Positions 33,485 through 45,251 of a DNA stretch of 64,000 bases are shown in pieces (the first letter of the stretch is position 1; the number at the start of each line of letters is the position of its first letter). The DNA comes from Siphlonurus alternatus (taxonomy: Eukaryota > Arthropoda > Insecta > Ephemeroptera > Siphlonuridae), in the NCBI GenBank assembly GCA_949825025.1, contig OX463780.1:17829480-17893479 (forward strand), given 5' to 3'. The translations under genes and the position numbers were made by a program. Under the pieces are notes generated by a model. It was not told where the DNA came from. It saw only the letters and a program-made list of their open reading frames with translations, and did no database searches.

Positions 33485-36400
33485 ATGGACGGAGGTACGT
33501 AAATTTGTAAATTTACCTAATTGTGCAAATTATCAACGTGTATTTATCCCCGAGATAGTGAGGGGTCTTCGTTTAATAGCCTTTTGCCGGTGTCGCCCCA
33601 TGGCTGACCCAGAGCCATGCTACTTGCTTTGCATGGAGATAATTATTGCAATACACACATGATCATAATGCGTTTATTTGATTTCCTTGAAGTTTTTAAA
33701 TGTATCTCAAATGTTTCAGCTGAAATCAGGACTGGAAGCAACCCTCCCGTAAGTACAATCAGTGATACTGGGATGCACGTCCTCCCCCCACCCCCCTCTC
33801 TATGCATATCATACTGGTGAAATGCTGCATGATGCATGAAAGAACTTGTGTGATATGCACACTTCACTTATTTTCTAATTGCTTGTTGGCTTTGTAACAA
33901 ATTCATGAGCGGTTACCATTACACATTGTGTTTATACACAATACATGCATTATTTATACATTGTATGCATGACATTATGCATAATATGTATGCATACAGT
34001 AAAACAAGCCTTAGATTATGCCTGAGATCACAGGCTAGACGTCGCCAAGTCGTAGTAATCTTCATTTTTTAAAAATGTCCCACAACAAGGTTATTTTAAA
34101 CTATGGAATTTTTTAAAAATATTACATGCTTCTATAATATGTATAACTATTAGAAAAAAGTCTAAAAAAGTAAGTTTAATTTGATTTCAAAATCGCGTCG
34201 CCACCACTTCGACCACTTTGCACCTCTTCCAGACGAAAGCCTGGGGCCAGTGGGGCCGCATAGGGCCCCTGTTGTGACAACGCGTCAACACCAAAAATGC
34301 TAAAAACTTGAAAAAAAGTGGTGAAATTAAAAAAAATAAGCACCCTTACGCAATTAAAAGTAACATTCTGGATTTATTATGAGTACGTTCGAGGTGACTG
34401 TCCAACCCTGTCCGGACTGGTCTGTGAAAATGGCGGCATAATTTGGTCACATGGTCTGAAACGTCATATTTACGTCACTGTCTGGTTTTGAAGAAAAAAC
34501 ACGCAGTCCGACGGATCGACTGCTATCAGCTGTCGGGCGCGTGAAAGGGGGCGTACAGTACTTTTTGGTACAGTAAAAATGGAGCCTGTTGCTGTAGATC
34601 GCTGCAATGAATAGAGAAAAGGTGCATGTATCCCGTCCCGCCGAAGGATTGCTCCAAAATTACCAAAACATTGCGCATTTCGAGTATTGAGACGCATTTC
34701 GTTGTTCAGTTTAGTTCTACAGTCCGACTATAGAGGGACTCGTCTGACTTTTTAGCCGGACCGCTCAACACCGGCCGGACTGCGGAAGTGACGTCATGAG
34801 AGGGGAGGTAAGGAGGGGAAATGGACGGCAGTCTGACTGTAAAAAAACGATTTTAGACGGTCCGGACTGGGTTGGACAGTCACCTCGAACGCACTCTATA
34901 GCTTCTGGAGGCATATATAGACATATATTCCGATCTGTCTTTTATTTTAAAACGAACGCCTTTTTTCAGCTCAGCTGATCGGTTTAGTTCGATTCGGTTC
35001 GATTTAATTAATCGATTTCGAGCTCCTGTGACGTCACAATAACAAAAATCATGGCAGCGTGCCTTTTCTGTTTTGGTTTTAAAGTTCGCTAAATTAATGA
35101 ACATTAAACCATGATGTCAGTACTAATAACAGGTTAAAAGTCTATTAGAAACTTGGGATGGCCGCTAGGCAAGCGGATTGCCGCGCCCACGGTCGTGGCG
35201 TTCTCATAAACCGGCAAACTAAACTAGGGATGTGATGTTTTTTTCTAATCGAGCGCCTATCGTTAAAAAATGAAGGTCGTATCGCAAAACGGTACTATTT
35301 TCTATTCAAAAAGTCTTCCATGCGTAAACTAAGGTTTGTCATACTGTATATTATTATGATAAAAAAAAATCATAAAACCATGGATATTCTAAAACTTGAC
35401 AGGGATCAACAGTGTATGTATAAATAATGTTATTAAGTGAGTATTATTTATCATTTCATGTGTGCACTTCCTTTCGATAACATGGAGGCAATGAGCATCT
35501 TAAATACACATACTTTTTAGTTTCTAACTCTCTATTGAACTTACGGGTTGACCTGAATATTTTAATTTAGTTTTAACTGGGGTAGCCTATTCCTTTCTAT
35601 ATTTCGATGGGTCTGCAGAGAAAGCGTCTATGTGTTTTCTGGAATTTTACTAAATGACCAGTATGCCTTTTCAATTCCCCCCCCCCCCCCCCTTGGATAA
35701 AGTTCAGCAATGCTGAAAAAGCACATGTGTCATTTCTAAAAAAAAAATGCACAGTGGCGCTTTCTTCACAAACACATCTACCAGTATATAATTATAAATA
35801 AATGCATTGTATGGATTTTAACAGTTTAAAAAAATTTCTTTCAGAAGACAAAAATTTTTGTTGGACGTCTTCCTGAAGATGCTAAAGCCACTGACCTTCG
35901 TCGATTGTTTGAACGCTATGGCATGGTCACTGAATGTGACATTCTCAATCGATATGGGTTTGTCCATATGAAAACTGAAGACATGGCAGCTAGAGCTATT
36001 GCAGAATTGGACAACTCTGAATTCATGGGATCACACATCAGTGTTGAGGTAAGTCAGTATTCAAGCCATAAATAAGACCATCTAACTAATAATTTCTCCA
36101 CTAGCAATCTACTGGCAAGAAGAGTGGTAGAGGACGTGGTGGTGGCGGCGGTGGACCCATGAGGGGAGGACCAATGGGCCGAGGCGGCGGACCCATGCGA
36201 GGGGGAATGATGGGAATGGGACGTGCCCCTCCACCATATATTCGTGACCAAAGAGGTGACTTTGAGCGACGTGGGCCTGGACTTCCCCCTCCCCCACCAA
36301 TGAGAAATGGTTACTATGATAACTATGAGCGTGGCTATGACTCTTATTATGGCAGCCGTCTTCCTCCCCCACCTGCAATGATGGCCGCACGAGAGAGGTA

Positions 36401-37906
36401 AATCTTTATTTGATAACTTTGTGAGGATAAGAGAATAAACTTATATTTGCTTACAGACCAATGTGGCCTCGTGAGCCTGAACGTCGACCCCACCCTGAAA
36501 TGATGCGCCTTCCATACGAGCGCAGAAGTTATGCAGAGATGGGTCGTAGCCCTTACGAGGGACGTCCTCCCCCACCAGCTGTCCCCTTCGAGCGACGCAG
36601 CACTTATGACACAAGGGTGGCTTCTGAGATGTACCATCGCAGATCACCCCCTGCATCAGCTTATGGAGCTCTGGGAGGAGGGTAAGATTAGATTTTTAAT
36701 TTTAATCAGCTGAAAGTTAGAATACATAATTAAGTGTCCATTTAAGTGTTAAGTCTGTACTGAAATTTGTTTTTTGACAGACCGATAAATTCTCTTGACA
36801 TAATCAGTGTTTGTAACATTAACTCAGCAACCCTGTTAATATATCGTCCCTCGTCCGGAATAATGAGCTATCTGTTTACCATGATTTTCTGGTAATAATG
36901 AGTTATCTGCTTTTTCATATGAAATATTTCACCTGAAAAAGCAGATAGCTCATTATTGCCAAAACATCGTGGTAAGCAGACAGCTCATTATTCAGGACAA
37001 GGGACGATAAAATTTATTTTACTCTTGAGAATTCAATGTTTGTATTTGGTTGAAGAAAAATTCAATGTTTCTATTTGTGTGAAGAAAAAGAGTACTACTT
37101 GGAATGACTGTGAGCCAGTAGGCCAAACCAACTGTCAAAGTTGGAGGGCATTTTCTACCCCCCCCCCTCCCCCTCTTTTTCTGTCCTTACTGTCCTTTAG
37201 CATCTCCGATAATTGAGATAATTCTGACCTAACTACAGTATGTACTTTTTTTACTTTTCATGGGTGGGTATTTTCTATTTTGTCACTTCTCTGGATACCC
37301 TTTTAATTTTTGTGATCTGTATCACATATTCTATTGAACCCAATTCCAGAGTTCTGAAGAATAAAAGATCCGTTGTCACATAGGTTTGAACTCTTTTGAT
37401 CCTGTTTAGCTACCATCCCATCTCAATTGTGTTGTTCTTCTTTTGTTTTAGATATGAAAGGGAGCCAATGGACCCTTATATGCAGCGCCGGTAAGTAACT
37501 TCATTATCGTCTTGTCTGACTTCTTTTCTGTAGGTCTTGGTTGTTGATTTGGGAGCCCTCTTTAATGACATTAGAAGCACAGTAAGGGAAAGTAATAAAT
37601 AAGACGTTCTTGTTATTGATATGCGTGCGCTAGAACTATATCATCAACCTAAAACTAAAAACAAACATATTTCGCTTTATTAACAGTAAGGTATTTGTGG
37701 TTATGGAAGCTATTTCTTGGGTTCCTGCTCTGTATTTCGAACACTGGACGAGTGTGACTTGGGTGGAAGATTCCACTTTGACTGTCGTCCGTGTGGCTGC
37801 TCTGCTGCGAGATGTTAACTCGAATACGTTTCTCTCTCTCTGTGACCGTAGCTACCCTGCGCCATCTCCCCTCGATCGGGACATGCCTCCTGTGCGACGG
37901 TTCTAA
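33485..37906 (+). CDS. Single-RRM, RGG-rich RNA-binding protein (RBM4/RBM14-like)
   Basis: Seven exons: 33485-33494, 33720-33748, 35845-36048, 36105-36397, 36457-36681, 37452-37490 and 37852-37906 (TAA), in frame, 284 residues. One RRM spans residues 15-81, with RNP2 IFVGRL (17-22) and RNP1 RYGFVHMK (49-56). The segment LFERYGMVTECDIL closely resembles the RRMs of RBM14 and RBM4/Lark. The rest is low-complexity: a Gly/Arg/Met segment (GGGGGGPMRGGPMGRGGG), then Arg/Tyr/Pro-rich repeats (YYDNYERGYDSYYG, RRPHPEMMRLPYERR), as in nuclear splicing or transcription cofactors. RBM4 and RBM14 have two RRMs and RBM4 also a zinc knuckle; only one RRM is present here, so orthology is left open. The first exon supplies just ten bases. 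Intron 2 is occupied by a nested transposon pair. Confidence 0.92.
33997..35346. mobile_element. TA-flanked mariner-type MITE, copy 2, split by a second element
   Basis: It begins CAGTAAAACAAGCCTTAG and ends AAGGTTTGTCATACTG with TA on both sides. It is the same repeat as 7054-7884, with about 95% similar sequence by eye, but 1350 bp long because a 516-bp element sits inside it at 34381-34896. It lies in intron 2 of the RRM gene. Confidence 0.88.
34381..34896. mobile_element. TIR element inserted in the mariner-type MITE, 3-bp TSD TAT
   Basis: The ends GAGTACGTTCGAGGTGACTG (34381) and CAGTCACCTCGAACGCACTC (to 34896) are inverted repeats with one mismatch in the first 20 and continue to about 38 bp. 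TAT is duplicated on both sides. The sister repeat at 7054-7884 keeps the empty site (GATTTATTATAGCTTC near 7430), so the borders are certain. A 3-bp duplication fits PIF/Harbinger or CACTA relatives, but TAT is not the usual Harbinger TWA and the ends are not CACTA. No transposase is present. Confidence 0.9.
36844..37007. mobile_element. TA-flanked palindromic MITE in RRM-gene intron 5
   Basis: The ends TCGTCCCTCGTCCGGAATAA and TTATTCAGGACAAGGGACGA are inverted, with TA on both sides. The inner arms AATGAGTTATCTGCTTTTTC and GAAAAAGCAGATAGCTCATT pair perfectly save one base. No coding capacity. Confidence 0.85.
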
Positions 37907-38720
37907 TTCGAGCGAGCGTTATCGTCGTGGCGGTTAGCTCTTGGCGTGAGCATGGGAGCAAGGAGGGCTTGCGAAGATCACGTGAAATGTCAAGCGAGAG
38001 CAGACTGCCCAACTTTATCATCAACTTTTTATTTTTTATTTTTCATTCTCGTGATAATCTTTAAAAAAAAAAAACTCTGTAATCTGTAATATTTAAGTGT
38101 ACACTCAAATGATTGTCGTAGTGCTATTGTAATACTTCTCTATCATAATCTTCTTAGTGTTGATTACAACATATTATCATCACCACAATAATTACAGTCA
38201 TTTTTTAACAAAAAAAAAAAAAAGAAAAGAAAAGAGAATTATTATTATGCTATTTTATTTTAATTATAAAACTTGTACATCTGGAAGGCAAATAGTACAA
38301 TACCTTTTTTTAATAATATAATAATGGGTATCACATGAAAGGAATTTCTTGTGAGCACATAATGGTAGTTCTCTCTTGGATTAAATGTTTAGTGTAACAT
38401 TTATTAAATAGCAATGTAGTATTACCGTTAAAAAAAATTGAAGACGTAACAGTTAATATTAGTTAATTTAATATACTGTTAATTTTAGGTGTGATTTAAT
38501 TTATGTTTTATAATTTAATTAGTGTTAGTGTCGTTCATACATCAACGAAATAGATTTTCTTTCTTTCTTGGTTTTCGAGTTTTACTTTTTATTTATTTTT
38601 TTTAGTGTTTAGTCTTCCAGGTGACAATTATTAATTGCAATTATAATAATTTCAATTTGTCATTCTATTTGCCCTTTGTATCGACCAACGTTTAAATAAA
38701 ATGAACTTTCATAACAAAAA
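37907..38720 (+). other. 3'UTR of the RRM gene
   Basis: AT-rich untranslated tail following the TAA. AATAAA at about 38695-38700 is the likely polyadenylation signal for the form ending in exon 7. No other feature seen. Confidence 0.55.
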
Positions 38721-40760
38721 ACAAACATGCGTAGTCCATTCGCCTCTTACTGCTAGTAAAGCTTAATCTGAAAAAGAGTACTTCATTACCATAAATTGGG
38801 TGACTTAGGGCCACTTCTAGTAACTTGACCCCTAGAAGAGAAGGTTTAAAAAAGTCCTAAATCAGTTCTTTGTCCAGATTTTTTTGATCGGAGATTCTGA
38901 GTTCTAAATTAAATCAAATTAAAAATTTAAAAAATATATATAAAAAAGATGTGTCTGGAGCCAAACCTACGAGTGCCAAATTGATTGTAAGGTTGTAATG
39001 CATACCCCTGTGCTTCAGCACTGCCATACTAAGGGGGGCGGGGGTCAATTTTTTTTACCTTATCTTCTAGGGAGGAATTTCCCACTCACAGACTTAAAAC
39101 ACCAGTTTTAGAAAGATTACACTTATCTTACAAGGCACAGCCCTTCTGTAGGAATAAGTGATTCAAAATTAAACTTTTAGCTTGCTGATAGTGTGGGTAG
39201 AGTAAACCCAAAGAATATTTATGACACCACTCGTAACATGCATGAAGGCTATACTATGTCCTAACAAGGAAGTTTTTAAGCGAGGAAGCTACTTTGCAGA
39301 AGGAAAGTTAAAGCCATTCAGCTATGAAGCAGTGTATGCAAAAGCAAACAGGCACTGGCTACTTCTTATCTGGGTGGGTGACACAACCTGCTTCAAAATA
39401 GCTTATTTAAAACATATGCTGCTTCCCCTCTTCGTATCTTTCCTTCTAAAGGGAGAAATGTGAACACTTTCTAGAGGCATCTATGAGGAGAAAGAAGCTG
39501 GCCTTAAATAACTTCTGGATGTGGTTTAAGTAAATAAATTGAGCAGTTAGACTAATTTTAAGCTGAATACAAGAATTATAGGAGCTTGTAGAGAAATGAC
39601 ACTAAGTCACCCTTACGGCTGGCCCGGCTTGCAACGTAACCTCGCTGGGAGCAGGAGGAACAGAGATCCTTGCGCGTGCCGCCGCCGCCGCGTACGTACC
39701 ACGTTGTTAGCGTGAGAGCTTGCGTGCGAGCGACCGCCTTTCTGAAGGCAGTACCAACTTTACCACAAGCCATTCGTGAGATGGCTTCAAGAGTGTAAGG
39801 TTAGTATATGCGCCACTGAAGAATTCATGCCACAGTAAAACATTGAAAAGTTGCTAATTAAAAAATAAATGAATACTGGAAATTTTAGAGCATCCAGAAG
39901 GTGCATTGATATATCAAATTATTCCTGTCGTGAAAGAATTAATTAAAACACTTGTTTTATTTCAAAGAAAAATACAAATTTAAGTATGAGAAAAAAAAAA
40001 ACTTTGGAATCAACAGCAAAATTGTTTGTAAGCAACTCGTCATAGAAATAATATCGCTTAATTGTTTCAATGTTTTTTAATTCTATTGCTTGCATGTTAG
40101 ACTATTATTATTTATTAGAAGTATAAAACACTTAAACAATATAATATTTACAGTCTACATACCTAGTTAATTATGTTAGTAAAGGAAAATATATACTTTA
40201 TTTCTAGCTTTAACGAATTAATGATTAGTTATGTGCTTTTAGTAACTTTTATTATGAGAGACTATGAAGAAAAAGTGAAATTTTAGAAGCTAGCACTGGT
40301 TGTATTGCATCTCGAGGGAAAATGTCAACAAAATGACAAAAACAGTGCAATTGAATTTTATTCCTGATTTTAATGCATAAATAATTATATATAATATATA
40401 CAGCATTTATTCCTACGAATCAAATGGTCTCTACTCTTTCAGATAAGTTTTATATACAGGCAGGCATTTTATATTAGAGAATTCTAAAAACGGTGGAAAA
40501 AAGCACAACTCCACTAACATAGAAAAGTCTGTAAAGTAATGAGCCTGGTATTTGGAGGGGGGGGGACAGGTCTTGTTAAGCTTTTATTATTATTAAAAGC
40601 AAGTTCCTAAATGCAGATTTTTTTTTTTTCTTGCTGATATTATTAAATTGAGGGGAATCAAAACTTGTTGGCATGTTAGTTTTTAGACCACATTTGAAAA
40701 ATGACAGCCCGTGAACCGAGTGTCTTTCTTCTTAGATCTAATATCATTTACATTTTTCAG

Positions 40761-40935
40761 ATATCCTGCTGAGGTTTGGTGATGAGGCTACAACTGACTG
40801 AAGCAACGTAACTAGTCCTAATTTCTTAAACCATTAGTCTGCTTAATCTGTGATATTTCATGTTATTTTTTACAGACAATTTTTAAACATTTTATATTTT
40901 TATTTTTTTACAAATAAATTTTTGAACCGAAATAT
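40761..40935 (+). CDS. Possible alternative last exon of the RRM gene
   Basis: A good acceptor (ACATTTTTCAG, ending at 40760) is followed by ATATCCTGCTGAGGTTTGG then TGA. Spliced from the exon 6 donor at 37490 it would read R-Y-P-A-E-V-W-stop. The usual exon 7 reads R-Y-P-A-P-S, so the first residues after the junction are the same. AATAAA follows at about 40913-40918. It would shorten the protein tail and use a distal polyadenylation site. This is inference from splice phase and similarity only. Confidence 0.4.
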
Positions 40936-41259
40936 AGTCTTTGTACAAATTATTTTATTTTAATATCATACATCCAATTATTAACACATACAACATTAAT
41001 AACAATCAATGCATATGTTATGTATCAATAGATCCATTGCATTTTGACATCTTCAACTATGAAGAATGTTTATTACCTTTATTTTTTTCCTGGAAAACTT
41101 CATTTGAATGTCCAGGAGGTTAATGGATAAGGTTGCATGCAAAACTGTTTAATATACAAAAAATGCAGTCGAATGTCAAGAGATAGATTACTTAATACAA
41201 ATGATGTTGAAAGCAATGTCACATCAATTTTATGTAATGGTACCAAAGAAAATTATCAA

Positions 41260-41526
41260 GGGTAAGGTAACACACCTAATGTAAAAAAAAAAAAAAAAAA
41301 ATGAAAATTATGAAATAAAATAAAAATATTCTTCTTCTCTACATCCCCTATCAGGTATACAAATTTGGGCTAATTTTTAAGTAATGAATTTGTATATCTG
41401 ATCTGTTATAACTACTGATAGGATCGAGATGTAGAGTAGAACTTTTTATTTATTTATTTATTTTTTTTTTTTTTTCAAAATTTTCATGTGGTGCATTTTT
41501 TTAACATTGGGCGGGTTACCTTACCC
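41260..41526. mobile_element. TTAA-type foldback GGGTAAGGTAAC, copy a
   Basis: GGGTAAGGTAACACACC at 41260 is mirrored by GGGTTACCTTACCC ending at 41526. The right flank is TTAA; the left is TCAA, a decayed duplication. Inside, CTACATCCCCTATCAGGTAT and the complement-like CTGATAGGATCGAGATGTAG mark the arms. Confidence 0.8.
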
Positions 41527-41900
41527 TTAAGCCACAACCCAGTTTTTTTTGTTTTTTTTTTTTTAATTTTAATTTTATAAACATGCATTATACACAGTAA
41601 ATATTACTGTATTACCTCTCTTTTACTTCTAACTGGGCCCAAATGCTTGGAAATGGCAATTAACAGTAATTAAAATTAATGACTCGAGAAGGGTTGTAAT
41701 TAAGATTTGTAAATTCAGCCAGCGAAAATAAATGAGTTGTGTGTCATACACTTCTTAAGTTTGAAGTCCTATGTCCAAGCATAAACACATTGCTATCTTT
41801 ATAACAGTTTATTAAATTTTATTTTTTTTTGCAAGTTCACGTACTGAATAGTTATAAAGGATTTAAATCAACTTAGTGTCCATATTATGGGAAGTATTAA

Positions 41901-42247
41901 GGGTAAGGTAACGCCACCAATGTTAAAAAAAATCCCTCTCACAAAAATTCTGAAAAAAATTTAAAATGTTCTCCTCTACACCCCCTATCAGTAGCTAAAA
42001 TATCAGGTATACAAATACGATCTAGTTTTTGAGTTATGAATTTTTAAAGTTGACCAATTTAACATGGGAGTTTCATTTCTCCATGTTAAAGTAGTCAACT
42101 TAAAAAATTTATAACTCAAAAACTAGATCGTATTTGTATACCTGATATTTTAGGTACTGATAGGGGGTATAGAGGAAAACATTTTAAATTTTTTTCAGAA
42201 TTTTTGTGAGAGGGATTTTTTTTAACATTGGTGGCGTTACCTTACCC
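41901..42247. mobile_element. TTAA-flanked foldback GGGTAAGGTAAC, copy b
   Basis: Near-perfect arms of about 155 bp start GGGTAAGGTAACGCCACCAA and end with the exact complement at 42247. TTAA lies on both sides (41897-41900, 42248-42251). This is the best copy of a family also found at 41260, 52561 and 63628. It is a piggyBac-type target without a piggyBac transposase. Confidence 0.9.
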
Positions 42248-42310
42248 TTAAGAAATTTTTGTTTTTAAATTTTCAGACTTGCTATCCTAAATATTTTGTA
42301 GCACTGTCTG

Positions 42311-44904
42311 CAGGCTCGGACTGGCCATAAGAGTTGGTGAGCGATTGCTCAGTAGGCCCCCCCGGTTGGAGGCCCCCAAAATGTTAAAAGTAGGCCCCCC
42401 TAGGGTAAAGTAGGCCCTCCCTACATCGCGCAGCGATGTAAAATTTCATGTAGACAGTGTTCTGAAGATGTAGAGTAAAACAAGAGGCTTAAATCACATT
42501 ACAAAGAACTGACTATAGCTATTATATTTAATAGGTATTACTATTATATATTCATAATAATCAATTACTTCTTATACATTTCAATTTATTTACTATGAAT
42601 TTTCAACTTTGAAGTGCCAGAAATTTTTAAAACAAAAAAAAGGCATCAATTACATAAAAACTTTCATGAAAAAATATAAAGGTCCTCGGCACAGTTGGAG
42701 GCCCCCCAAAAATATAAAAGGTAGGCCCTCTAATGACTAGAGGACCTATAACCTTTATTATTTTTAAGGGGCCTCCAATCGTGCCGAGGGTCCTTAAATT
42801 TATTTAAAAAAATATTGTGTAATTCTCTTTCATATGACCAAGAAGTTAAAGGCCTTTGCTTTTAATCCTTTTATACATCGCGATCGGAAAAGATGTGAGA
42901 AAAACGAAGGAAAATAATTTTGGAAAATTAATGTAGAGTAATTAAATCAAGATGTAAAGCCCTGAAGGCCCCTTGGTCCTGCACTAATATAAGTCAAATT
43001 TAATATTGACATATTCTGTTGCAGTATAATATAGGTTTTATTTTATTTTTTAATACGTACACATCATCTTTTTATAATTATATTTATGTCAAATATTATA
43101 GTGATAAAAATAAGCCAGAACGGTCCGAAACGTCAATCCGGAAAGGTGCGTGTATTATTGAATCAAAAACTCATAAATTTTATTTTTAAAAATATGTCTA
43201 AATTATAGATTAAATTTTGCAAGCTTTTTTTTTTTTTTTTTTTTTTTTCAAAAACTTCCGCTAGCTTCGTTTTCGTAATTCGTAGTCTTCTTCATTTATA
43301 AGACTAAAAGATGTATAGCACTTGCTTATTTTTTTCTATACATTTTTTTTTATCTATTCATGCATGCTTTAATGCTCAAATCACTTCTGCATATCCGGCC
43401 CAGAATGCAGTACAACTACCTTTTTTAGGAAATGGGGGGAAAAAAAAGAGTCTAATTTTGACCTGAAAATAAAAATTGGAGAGATTTTAACATACCGCAA
43501 TATAATTTGTAATGAATTCGGTCATTTAATTTTCGAGCACGGTTAAACAACTATACACATAATACATGACTCTGAAGTCACTGAAATATATAAAAAAAAA
43601 TAAACGGATGAAAATACGTGCATTGCGATAAAAAGGTTTGATTTTCCCAATTTATTCAAATTTTAATTAAATAAGAACTAAGAAATGTATCTGCTCCCTG
43701 AAAAAACATTTTTCCGGAAAAACAAACATTACATCCAAAGTAACAAAATATTCGTCAACTTTTGCTGGCAATATATTTTTTATTAAAAGCTGGATTGATT
43801 TTTAATTAATTTTTTTATCGTTTAACTGTTCCACGCTGGCTAAAACTATACACAATTATTTTAAAATTGATGAAGCTTTGAATAAAAAATGTATCCCCAG
43901 CGAATATTTTTGTTGGCAAATATTATTTTGCGTTGGATGCAATGATTGTTTTTCCAGAAAAAAGTTTCCCTATGGAAAAGATACACTTCTCACTTTTTAT
44001 TTAATTCAAAATTAATTTTTCAAATTAGGACAATTCAACCATTTTTATCGCAATGTAAATATTTTCATTCGTTTATTTTAAATATTTCAGTGTCATAACA
44101 TGTTTTGTTAATTTTATATGAATTTTTAAGTGCCATGCACGTACGCAAATCGGGAAAGTCATGAAAATCCATTGAAAGGATCCTAGGTTGTTCTGTTAAA
44201 AAAATCACAGAAATTTAAATTTTTGTTTCAAAAACATGAAAGTTTTACTACTAAAAATTAAGAAATAAATTTGCTATGTGTCAGTATTTTTTTTTACAAT
44301 ATTCTGGGCTTATTGAAACCTGCAGAGCTACAATTTAACACTCCAAAGTTAGGTGACTCAATTAACTTGTGAATCCAAGAGTAGTAATCCTTATTGAAAA
44401 TCAAATTTTGAAAAAAAAATTTTACATATTCGGGTACATTACTAGAATTTTATTTTGATAATTTTATGTTCCACAATAATTTGATAAGGTTATTTTTCTA
44501 GTTGTGCATTTTTTTTTTTTTACCCAAAGACACACAGAAAAATGTTCCAATAAGGTTACAATTGGGACTTTATACTTGCAAAACTCCACAATTAAAAAAA
44601 AGAAAAAATGGGTAAAAGAAAAAAATACATAGTAAATATGACTCGCGTTATCAGTACGTGTTATCACCAAAAAAGGTTTCAAATAATTTCTCCTTAGATT
44701 CCAAAATTTCACAAAAAATAATATAAAATCTCGCGATGTTTAGACACTTTTTTATTAAAAAAGATAAGCGAGCCACGCCCCTTTTTTGAAAAAAATCGCA
44801 CCTGCGGCGGGCTGCTTGGGGGGCTCCGCCCCCCAACCCCCCCGATGGTGTGAGGCCCCCGCCTTTCATTGCTCAGTAGGCCTTTTGACCCCAGTCCGAC
44901 CCTG
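42311..44904. mobile_element. hAT-like non-autonomous element, 2.6 kb, copy 2
   Basis: The ends CAGGCTCGGACTGG and CCAGTCCGACCCTG are flanked by a perfect 8-bp duplication ACTGTCTG (42303-42310, 44905-44912). It is the reverse orientation of the element at 10366-12908 and aligns with it end to end by eye, including the same internal inverted duplication. No transposase frame. Confidence 0.92.
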
Positions 44905-45251
44905 ACTGTCTGGAACTATAACCCTACCACAGTAGTAAAACTGATGCCATGTATCATCGGATGCAAAAACATTAAGTTCTTTGTAAAAGCTTTTTTGCTA
45001 TTCTTTCCACTTTTCATATATTTTTTATAACAAAGAAGTTGAACTGTAGAGCACTATCTAGAGCAAATACTTCTTTATACAAGTTACTTAGGAAGCAGAT
45101 GAGTCCTGATGAAGTATAAGTCTAAAGTAGGAATGAAGGAACAAGCTATAGCTAGGTTACTAATAATTAACACAATAAGGACGGGGAAAAAAAAAAAAAA
45201 AAATAGTGAATAGCAATTTGTAGAAAAAATTGTTGATAGCAAGATTAATGC

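Larger units (their letters stand above)
38721..45251. other. Intergenic region, RRM gene to mLST8
   Basis: No independent gene is supported. It holds a GC-rich patch (39600-39790, CCGCCGCCGCCGCG) that stands out from its AT-rich surroundings, a possible alternative last exon at 40761, two TTAA-type foldbacks (41260-41526, 41901-42247) and the second 2.6-kb hAT-like element (42311-44904). The stretches 38721-39570 and 39800-40740 show nothing recognisable. Confidence 0.6.

Noticed and set aside
36109..36656. Antisense frames of 71-96 codons over the RRM gene exons
   Set aside because: They mirror the GC-rich RGG/PP coding exons, which explain the open frames.
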